Positions 23,069 to 28,419 of a DNA stretch of 28,419 bases are shown piece by piece. The notes under the pieces are model-generated. The model did not search any database. It was not told the origin of the DNA and worked only from the letters and a program-made list of their open reading frames with translations. Position numbers and translations under genes: made by a program. How positions within the stretch are numbered: the first letter of the stretch is position 1; each line of letters begins with the position of its first letter. Source of the stretch: SHLQ01 sp964562985 (GTDB taxonomy: Bacteria; Actinomycetota; Acidimicrobiia; Acidimicrobiales; SHLQ01); contig CAZLWE010000045.1 of assembly GCA_964562985.1 (NCBI GenBank), positions 1 to 28,419 of the forward strand, read 5' to 3'.

Positions 23069-23632
23069 TTAGTGTCTGCGGTTTTCTTCCAGCTTTTCCG
23101 CGGCGCCAAGCAGCGCCTTGATGAGCCCCGAACGCGAGACGGTTTGACTCTCCAGGGACGAGACGCTCGACTCCACCTCCGCGTGCAGGTCGCCGCGAGT
23201 CTGCTCGACACTGGCCTCAACCCGAGTTTCGAGTTCATCGATTAGGCGCGTCGTCTTCTCAAAGCCCGCGTCCATGTCCCGACGCAAGAGATTCTGCGCT
23301 CTGGCACGGATTCGTGACTCTTCGGTCATCTTTGCACTGACCTCGGCAACCGCCTCGGTTCTAGTGGTCAGTTCCTGATCCAGCCGATTCTCCATCGAAT
23401 TGAACCGAGTATCGATCGACTCTCGGAGATCACCGAGTGCGCCAATCAACGCCCGCTCAAGTGTCTCGAGGCGATCGTTGGTCTGCTGGACGTAGTCACC
23501 GATGAGAATCCGCTGCAAGCGCCCGAGGTCATCGTCGCGAAACTCGTCTGTCGAAGGACTTGCCAACTGACCACTCGGACTGGCGACGTCCGACCCTGCA
23601 ATATGGTGTCCGGAAAGTTCGTCAGGATTCAC
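23069..23632 (-). CDS. coiled-coil protein, unknown function
   Basis: 187 residues from GTG 23632, chosen because a TACTAT box lies 7 nt upstream; the frame is open to 23752, which would add 40 residues. The body is a long coiled coil of charged heptads (NDRLETLERALIGALGDLRE, FEKTTRLIDELETRVEASVE). No domain is recognised and no membrane helix is seen. Length and composition suggest a cytoplasmic structural or scaffolding protein. It is upstream of and parallel to the HtrA-type gene with a 120-bp spacer, and diverges from the histidine kinase gene. Confidence 0.65.
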   Translation of the reverse strand: MNPDELSGHHIAGSDVASPSGQLASPSTDEFRDDDLGRLQRILIGDYVQQTNDRLETLERALIGALGDLRESIDTRFNSMENRLDQELTTRTEAVAEVSAKMTEESRIRARAQNLLRRDMDAGFEKTTRLIDELETRVEASVEQTRGDLHAEVESSVSSLESQTVSRSGLIKALLGAAEKLEENRRH

Positions 23633-23639
23633 GTCCCTA

Positions 23640-23645
23640 ATAGTA
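23640..23645 (-). promoter_or_regulatory. -10-like TACTAT, 7 nt from GTG 23632
   Basis: TANNNT hexamer on the minus strand, consistent with a leaderless start at 23632. If real it argues against the longer N-terminal extension. Confidence 0.45.
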
Positions 23646-23863
23646 GGGTCATCCAGTCCTATGACTGCAGTCTCATCGGAAATTCCCGATACTTTCGTTA
23701 GGTGTCGCTGGTCGGAAATACCCCGCCATTTCCGACCAGCGGCATTCAACAAGGTGTGAATGACCTTCGTGAGTTGCTGGCTTCCGCCCGTTGAGGTCGA
23801 GCAATTGTTGACCGGACGGATTCGGCTTAGCCTCGACGTACTAGCTGTACAGGGTTCAACGAC

Positions 23864-25024
23864 ATGAGCACAGAGGAAACCGAGCTGATCGATCGCCTGG
23901 TCCGACTGGTGCGCCGTGCAATTGAGGCCGAATACGTTGAAGTCGCAATCAGCGGCGAGGTTCTGGCCCAGTCATCGATCGCGGGAAGTCCGCTCGGAGA
24001 ATCGCTGATCTGCGACGAGCACCTCTCCTGGATGCCTCGCTTTGGGCCCGCGGATGAATTGACGCTACGACCCGAACTTTCAGGCTCCGTCGTCGTCGTC
24101 CCAATTACGGGACCCTCCGCTGAACAAGGCGCGCTTCTGGCGTATTCAGCCGTCGAAGGGGAGTTTGACGAGCAGACCCTGGATCGGCTCAAGGACGGAG
24201 TGGTGCTCGTCGAGTGCTACCTCGATCAATTCGTTGAGCGGATTCGTCTCGATCAGGTCACTGACGTATTGCGACAGAACCAAGACGACCTGCATGCAAC
24301 CCAAGCGAAACTTGAGCTGTCCAACAGCGAACTCGAGCAGTTCGCATACATTGCAGCCCACGAACTTGTGGCACCATTGCGCTCGGTTGCGGTGTACGCC
24401 GAGGTTCTCGATATGAGTTCTGGCGACCTTGACGACGCCCAGTTGCAGTCATGTGCACGAGAGATCCGAGACGGTGTCGCACTTATGGACCGCCAAGTCC
24501 AACATCTCCTTGAGCTCTCCAGTACCCAAGAGCAAGCAGCTGACCCGGTTCCCGTCAACCTTTCGGAAGTTGTCGACGCCGCCGTCGAGAGCCTGCGAGA
24601 TCACATCGACGAGGTTGGCGCGACGATCGAAGTGCAGCAACTTCCGACGGTGCGCGGGCGCTGGGTTCTGCTTCAGAGTGTTTTCGTCAACCTCGTCTCC
24701 AACGCGTTGAAGTATCGGGACCAATCGCAGCCGCTGACGATCGCCATCGAGTCCGATACCACCGGTGACGGGCACAGTATCCGGGTCATCGACAACGGCC
24801 CAGGCATCGATCAAGAAGACAGGGAGCGCATCTTCCGCCTGTTCGAACGAGCCTCAAGCACCGCTCCAGGGTCGGGAATCGGCCTCGGACTGAGTCGTCG
24901 AATCATTGAGGCGTTTGCGGGAACACTCACCTACCAAGACTCCGACGCGGGCGGCGCCTGCTTTGTCTTGACCTTTCCTATTGCGCCCAACGAGGAAGCT
25001 GACGGCAGCGCCCGGGCGAGCTGA
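23864..25024 (+). CDS. soluble sensor histidine kinase (GAF-like input)
   Basis: 386 residues, no membrane segment. Residues about 1-125 form an alpha/beta input domain similar in size to GAF (VVVVPITGPSAEQGALLAYS). A short coiled coil (130-158) leads to the dimerisation helix with phospho-acceptor AAHELVAPLRS (His166). The catalytic domain has the N box VNLVSNALKYR (Asn280), DNGPGID (310-316) and GSGIGLGLSRR (337-346), so kinase function should be intact. A likely partner is the response regulator at 26385. The last 94 bp overlap antisense with the small GTPase gene. A TAGCCT box at 23828-23833 with TTGTTG 17 nt before it is a possible promoter. Confidence 0.92.
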   Translation: MSTEETELIDRLVRLVRRAIEAEYVEVAISGEVLAQSSIAGSPLGESLICDEHLSWMPRFGPADELTLRPELSGSVVVVPITGPSAEQGALLAYSAVEGEFDEQTLDRLKDGVVLVECYLDQFVERIRLDQVTDVLRQNQDDLHATQAKLELSNSELEQFAYIAAHELVAPLRSVAVYAEVLDMSSGDLDDAQLQSCAREIRDGVALMDRQVQHLLELSSTQEQAADPVPVNLSEVVDAAVESLRDHIDEVGATIEVQQLPTVRGRWVLLQSVFVNLVSNALKYRDQSQPLTIAIESDTTGDGHSIRVIDNGPGIDQEDRERIFRLFERASSTAPGSGIGLGLSRRIIEAFAGTLTYQDSDAGGACFVLTFPIAPNEEADGSARAS

Positions 25025-25512
25025 GTTGCGATGCCTGCAAAGAAGGCTTCCACCCCATCCCCGTTCTTTGCCGACAACCGAGTTGGCGACACGATCTCCG
25101 CTGCTGCTGCGGCCTCCTCAACCCCTGACCAGTCCACGTCAAGATCACTCTTGTTGACGACAGGAAAGACGGCGGCTTCGGGTGACGCCTCAAGAAAGCG
25201 CCTTGCGAGGTCTCCGGCCATCTGGGCGGTTTCGGGCCGGGAGGCATCAAGCACCATCAACGCGGCCGACGACGCCCGTAGGTAACTCGCAGGCACCTCG
25301 AGCCCTTCGGTCTCGCCATGGACATCCCACAACAGCAGGTTGACAGTCGCATCAGAAAGCTCCACGGACTTTCGATCGACCTTGACCCCGATCGTCGACT
25401 TGTAGTCGTCACTGAAGAGGCTGTGGACGTACCTACGAACAAGACTGGTCTTGCCCACCGCTGGCGCCCCCAGTAGCACTACTTTCGCTCGGAGCAGTCG
25501 TTTTTGGCTCAC
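24931..25512 (-). CDS. Ras-like (Rab/MglA-like) small GTPase
   Basis: 193 residues, the size of eukaryotic-type small GTPases. P-loop GAPAVGKTS (15-23), switch I threonine in KSTIGV (Thr40), switch II WDVHGE (Asp63-Glu67), base-recognition NKSD (120-123) and SAK (147-149). The residue after DxxG is Glu instead of the usual Gln, which in Ras-type enzymes is needed for efficient hydrolysis, so it may rely on a partner protein or be slow. The C-terminal about 25 residues are basic/Ala-Pro-rich without lipidation motif. GTG 25512 follows the upstream gene by 9 bp, placing it last in the RR/tail-anchored/GTPase operon. The 3' end overlaps the convergent kinase gene by 94 bp. Confidence 0.9.
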   Translation of the reverse strand: MSQKRLLRAKVVLLGAPAVGKTSLVRRYVHSLFSDDYKSTIGVKVDRKSVELSDATVNLLLWDVHGETEGLEVPASYLRASSAALMVLDASRPETAQMAGDLARRFLEASPEAAVFPVVNKSDLDVDWSGVEEAAAAAEIVSPTRLSAKNGDGVEAFFAGIATQLARALPSASSLGAIGKVKTKQAPPASESW

Positions 25513-25521
25513 ACGGCCACG

Positions 25522-26388
25522 TTAGCGAGAGATCAGAATCAGTGCGATAACAATGGCGACCAGAATCACCCCGACGACGGCGAGTGCGACCTTTTGCGAC
25601 TGCGCATTTTGTGCCGTGCCAGCGCCCTGGAGATCCTGCAGCAGCGGAACCGCGTCGTCGAGCGACTCCGTGACGCCTGTGGTGTCGGAGAAGTCATTGT
25701 CAAACTCTCGATGAATCTGTTCGAGCAACTGGGCGGCGCGAAGACGGTAGGCGTCGTCAGGCACGCCTTTGACCACCGAGGCCAGCACCGCCCGCGGACC
25801 CCACTCCACGAGAACGGAGATATTGCCGACCCGCAGATCCTGAAGCCCGTCATGCTCCGGTGCGTCGAAAGCGTCTTGGACAAAATTTTGGATCGCATCG
25901 AGCATGCCGGAAACAATGTCGGACTCTTCGGTCTTGCCGTCTACGGCTGTCGCCGCGAGCAGAAGACCAGATTGGCGTTCGATCAACAACACCTGTTCCA
26001 CCGCAAATGTCCCACCGTCGGGCGGCCCGAAGGACAGCAGGTTCGCGATCATCTTGCGAACAGCAGGACCCAATACCGGGTACAGGGCGACAGCGAGTTC
26101 ATCGCTTTCATCACGAGCCGAATGATGAATGGCGCGCACCGCGGATGGCTTCATCGCAAGCGACAACCGTTCCGGGTTGTCGACATGTTCGAACGTGGCT
26201 GGAAGAACGTCGCCTACGGCCTCTGCTCGATCCGTTGGCTCCATCAATAGCGACTCCAGGAACTGGATTCGGGTATGGAGCGATCGCACCTCTTCGCGCA
26301 GACGCGCCGCCTCGGCCTGTTCGTCGCGGAAGAGTACCTGGCGCAGCTCATTTAGACTGCGATCGGCCTCGCCGGGAACGGCGGTCAC
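25522..26388 (-). CDS. tail-anchored protein with the N-terminal domain of OmpA-linked GTPase-partner proteins
   Basis: 288 residues. A coiled-coil start (about 10-50, LREEVRSLHTRIQFLESLL) is followed by RAEAVGDVLP and LYPVLGPAVRKMIANLL. A longin/roadblock-like region then follows, with VEQVLLIERQSGLLLAATAV, MLDAIQNFVQDAF and YRLRAAQLLEQIHREF. From memory this order is the N-terminal part of cyanobacterial and proteobacterial 'OmpA family' proteins that sit beside Rab-like GTPases; here OmpA is missing and a single C-terminal helix (about 266-287, VALAVVGVILVAIVIALILI) ends the protein. It should be anchored with its body in the cytoplasm, positioned to recruit or regulate the adjacent GTPase. 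The start overlaps the response-regulator stop (ATGA). Confidence 0.82.
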   Translation of the reverse strand: MTAVPGEADRSLNELRQVLFRDEQAEAARLREEVRSLHTRIQFLESLLMEPTDRAEAVGDVLPATFEHVDNPERLSLAMKPSAVRAIHHSARDESDELAVALYPVLGPAVRKMIANLLSFGPPDGGTFAVEQVLLIERQSGLLLAATAVDGKTEESDIVSGMLDAIQNFVQDAFDAPEHDGLQDLRVGNISVLVEWGPRAVLASVVKGVPDDAYRLRAAQLLEQIHREFDNDFSDTTGVTESLDDAVPLLQDLQGAGTAQNAQSQKVALAVVGVILVAIVIALILISR

Positions 26389-27005
26389 GTCGGGGGAACG
26401 AGCAGCCCGAGACGAGTCGCTGTCGCGATCGCTTCCACTTGAGAGGCCACGCCGAGTTTCCGATGCATGGTCTTTATTCGATCACGAACGGTGTGCAGAG
26501 ACAAAAAGAGTTCGGCAGCGATCTCTGCAGGTGTCTTTCCAGTGTTGAGAAGTTCGAGCACTTCAAGCTCGCCTGGGGAAAGAACCACCGCCGGAACATC
26601 GGCGGTTGGATCGACCTCTAGTTCAGCGCCAAACACTCGCGAACGAATCAGCTGAATGATCGACGTAATCGATTCATCTTTCGAAATAGCGTCGACGTTG
26701 TCGAGTTCGCCGGCCTCGCGGCGCACCTGCGGAGCAAGAAACCCGGTCAAGATGATTATCGGGTTTTGGTAGCCGGCATCACGCAGCTGCCGCGCCAGAG
26801 CCGTGCCGGTTTCACCAGCTGGAAGCCGATAGTCAGAGATGATGAGATCCGGCTTGGCCCGATCGGCTAGCTCCAATGCAGACGCCGTATCGTGCGCCCG
26901 GCCAGACAGTTCAAGATCAGGTGTGAGCGATATGGCCAAGCCAAGCGCTTCGGCATATGACACATGGTCGTCAATAACCACGATGTTGGCTACAGGATTG
27001 GCCAT
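26385..27005 (-). CDS. LuxR/NarL-family response regulator
   Basis: 206 residues. Receiver domain 1-125 with acidic pair IDDH (Asp12, Asp13), phospho-acceptor in IISDYRLP (Asp58), Thr87 (ILTGF) and Lys109 (ISKDES). DNA-binding LuxR-type helix-turn-helix at about 143-200 (LSPGELEVLELLNTGKTPAE, LSLHTVRDRIKTM). First gene of an operon with the tail-anchored protein (ATGA overlap) and the GTPase; the histidine kinase at 23864 is the plausible cognate partner though convergent. A TAGATT box lies 6 nt before the ATG at 27005 with no Shine-Dalgarno, so leaderless expression is likely. Confidence 0.94.
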   Translation of the reverse strand: MANPVANIVVIDDHVSYAEALGLAISLTPDLELSGRAHDTASALELADRAKPDLIISDYRLPAGETGTALARQLRDAGYQNPIIILTGFLAPQVRREAGELDNVDAISKDESITSIIQLIRSRVFGAELEVDPTADVPAVVLSPGELEVLELLNTGKTPAEIAAELFLSLHTVRDRIKTMHRKLGVASQVEAIATATRLGLLVPPT

Positions 27006-27011
27006 ACCCCG

Positions 27012-27017
27012 AATCTA
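27012..27017 (-). promoter_or_regulatory. -10-like TAGATT, 6 nt from the response-regulator start
   Basis: TANNNT hexamer on the minus strand separated by CGGGGT from ATG 27005. It would drive the RR / tail-anchored / GTPase operon as a leaderless transcript. Confidence 0.5.
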
Positions 27018-27140
27018 GTGTGAATGGGCGCGATAGGCCGCACGTTGTGAATTTCCTTCCGCATGACCCAAATTTTGGTGCAACCGAGAATGACCTCCGT
27101 TTTGCTTCTCACCGCTTTTAACCAGGCGCTTTCTTCGGCC

Positions 27141-27146
27141 TAGTCT
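27141..27146 (+). promoter_or_regulatory. -10-like TAGTCT, 6 nt from GTG 27153
   Basis: TANNNT hexamer followed by TTCGCT and the GTG of the glycosyltransferase, again leaderless geometry. It supports 27153 as the start. Confidence 0.45.
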
Positions 27147-27152
27147 TTCGCT

Positions 27153-28419
27153 GTGCGTCACTCCCTTCGCATCGTGCGCGATCTGGAACCAGTCGATAGG
27201 GCTGGCGGTCAAAAACTTCGCCCTACCGGAGCGAACCCGGCGCTAGGCGTCGATTTCAACCAAGCGCCTTCCCCCGGCTGGCACCTTGTCACCCTTGACA
27301 TCGAACTGGTCGATGACTTCGCGACCGAACGAGGTGTGCCCTCGCCGACCACGCTTCGATTTCTTCCCGTGGGCGAGCAGGTGCCGTTGTCTCGTCGACC
27401 GGTTCCGGAAGTGCGCGGTAAGCGCCTTCGCGTTGTGAACATCCCCGAAGGGACCGCGGCGGTGGAGGTGGAGATCAGCCCGTGGGTCACTGCGATCAGG
27501 CCGAGTTCGATCACCTTCCGGCCGATCAACGCCGCTACCGCAGCCTCCGCGATGTCGAGTGACCTTGCTATTTCGAGCGCTCGCAGTACCACCGATCGAT
27601 CGTCCCTACTCCATCGACTTCGCGGCGCACAAACGAGTGGGGGCCTTCGCGGGGCCATTTCCGAAATCGCCTACGCCTACGAGCACCTCCAGCATCAACG
27701 TGCCGGCGATAGTGTCGACTACCCGTCGTGGAGACTTCGCCACAGCACGCTCTTCGACGACGGCAGAGCCCAACTCGTCCACCGATGCAATGCGCTTCCC
27801 GGCGGCGGCCCAAGTATCTCCGTGGTGATGCCGGTACACGATCCCGACCCGGCGCTCCTCCAAGAAGCAATCGAGTCGGTCGCACAACAAATCTATTCGC
27901 GATGGCAGTTGATCGCGGTCGACGACGCTTCGACGAATCCCGCGATCGCCGCCCTCTTAGATGACGCCGCCGCCAGCGATCCTCGCATTCTCGTTCGGCA
28001 TCGCCCAACGAACGGGCACATTTGCGCAGCCACAAACGACGGGATCGAGATGGCTACCGGCGAATTCGTTGCGTTCATGGACCACGACGATTTGCTTGCG
28101 CCGTTCGCCTTGGCTGCTCTCGGTCTGAACACCATCGGCGCCGACCTGATCTACACCGATGAAGACAAGGTCGACCGGTCGGGCCGTCACTACGACCCGC
28201 ACCTCAAGCCCAGATGGAATCCCGAGCTTCTCCTCGGTCAGAACTATTTGTCTCACCTCACCGCAGTACGCCGCTCCGTCTTGCGCCAGGTCGGAGGATT
28301 ACGGGAGGGCTACGAAGGCTCACAGGACCACGACCTGTTGCTTCGGTTGTCCAAAGTCGTCCCTACGAGTCGCATTGTCCACGTCCCCGTCGTCGCCTAT
28401 CACTGGCGCGCGGTCGAGG
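27153..28419 (+). CDS. family 2 glycosyltransferase with extra N-terminal region, 3' end beyond window
   Basis: 422 codons are visible from GTG 27153 and the frame is open at the right edge. Residues 1-220 are not a recognised domain; they are beta-rich with PGWHLVTLDIELVD and FLPVGEQVPLS and may be an accessory or carbohydrate-related module. The GT-A domain begins near residue 222 (ISVVMPVHDPDPALLQEA), with LIAVDDAS, the nucleotide-sugar/metal motif FMDHDDLLAP, LIYTDEDKVD and GGLREGYEGSQDHDLLLRL, as in GT2 enzymes of O-antigen, capsule or wall-polysaccharide clusters. It likely transfers a sugar from a nucleotide donor at the cytoplasmic membrane face. Further glycan genes may follow downstream. 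Confidence 0.9.
   Translation, partial: MRHSLRIVRDLEPVDRAGGQKLRPTGANPALGVDFNQAPSPGWHLVTLDIELVDDFATERGVPSPTTLRFLPVGEQVPLSRRPVPEVRGKRLRVVNIPEGTAAVEVEISPWVTAIRPSSITFRPINAATAASAMSSDLAISSARSTTDRSSLLHRLRGAQTSGGLRGAISEIAYAYEHLQHQRAGDSVDYPSWRLRHSTLFDDGRAQLVHRCNALPGGGPSISVVMPVHDPDPALLQEAIESVAQQIYSRWQLIAVDDASTNPAIAALLDDAAASDPRILVRHRPTNGHICAATNDGIEMATGEFVAFMDHDDLLAPFALAALGLNTIGADLIYTDEDKVDRSGRHYDPHLKPRWNPELLLGQNYLSHLTAVRRSVLRQVGGLREGYEGSQDHDLLLRLSKVVPTSRIVHVPVVAYHWRAVE

Noticed and set aside
27209..27658. 149-codon minus-strand frame
   Set aside because: Antisense to the glycosyltransferase frame, which stays open to the window end and carries GT2 motifs.
1..28419. CRISPR arrays, tRNA/rRNA genes, insertion sequences, prophage genes
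   Set aside because: No spaced direct repeats, RNA gene signatures, transposase or integrase motifs were seen; the only repeats are the 55-bp gap flanks, the 25-bp units and coding repeats.

Overview
The window looks like a high-GC, Gram-positive-type chromosome of an actinobacterium. Class Acidimicrobiia (Ilumatobacter-like) is my best guess. Supporting signs are an F420/PPOX-type oxidase-like protein, a short-form 6-phosphogluconate dehydrogenase in a gnd-zwf-pgl operon, an actinobacterial-type CCA/HD protein, Pro/Thr-rich membrane-anchored envelope proteins, Sec-exported RTX proteins, and frequent starts lying 6-9 nt downstream of a TANNNT box (leaderless style). The placement is inference; no rRNA or other taxonomic marker is present. 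Two 100-N scaffold gaps (7538-7637 and 12884-12983) show it is a draft assembly.

Layout. 1-925: 3' portion missing of a mercaptopyruvate-type sulfurtransferase. 977-2614: cyclic-nucleotide-binding/patatin phospholipase, preceded in the same frame by a 39-codon CNB-like ORF that ends in an amber codon. 2738-4228: exported fusion of a lytic-transglycosylase-like domain (catalytic Glu replaced by Ala) and a VanY-type carboxypeptidase. 4603-6545: nucleoside phosphorylase PpnP and a divergent GH10 glycosidase. 6563-7467: small membrane protein, PPOX-family protein and a short hypothetical ORF. 7468-8370: AT-richer island with a gap, hairpin, short tandem repeats and poorly conserved ORFs. 8466-11584: oxidative pentose-phosphate operon gnd-zwf-pgl with a strong terminal hairpin. 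11694-13550: PrmA-like methyltransferase translationally coupled to a BON/OmpA-type anchored protein. 13540-15043: an HD protein that resembles the C-terminal half of CCA-adding enzyme, diverging from a DUF4190-like membrane protein. 15134-15977: small hypothetical and OsmC. 16154-19056: a two-gene operon of secreted M23-RTX and CAP-RTX proteins. 19073-20646: small membrane protein, second BON-OmpA protein, YegP-like DUF1508 protein. 20817-21214: ribosomal proteins L33 and L28, both cysteine-poor. 21359-23632: HtrA-type protease and a coiled-coil protein. 23864-27005: histidine kinase, Ras-like small GTPase, tail-anchored GTPase-partner-like protein and LuxR-type response regulator. 27153-end: family 2 glycosyltransferase, cut by the window edge.

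How the genes work together. Much of the window concerns the cell envelope: peptidoglycan hydrolases (VanY fusion, M23), peptidoglycan-binding OmpA_C anchors, HtrA quality control, RTX exoproteins and a glycosyltransferase. The oxidative pentose-phosphate genes form one complete three-step module. The most unusual unit is 23864-27005, where a soluble histidine kinase converges on an RR / tail-anchored protein / small GTPase operon. It has the parts list of a phosphorelay coupled to a membrane-recruited GTPase, comparable in logic but not in components to Streptomyces conservons or MglA/MglB.
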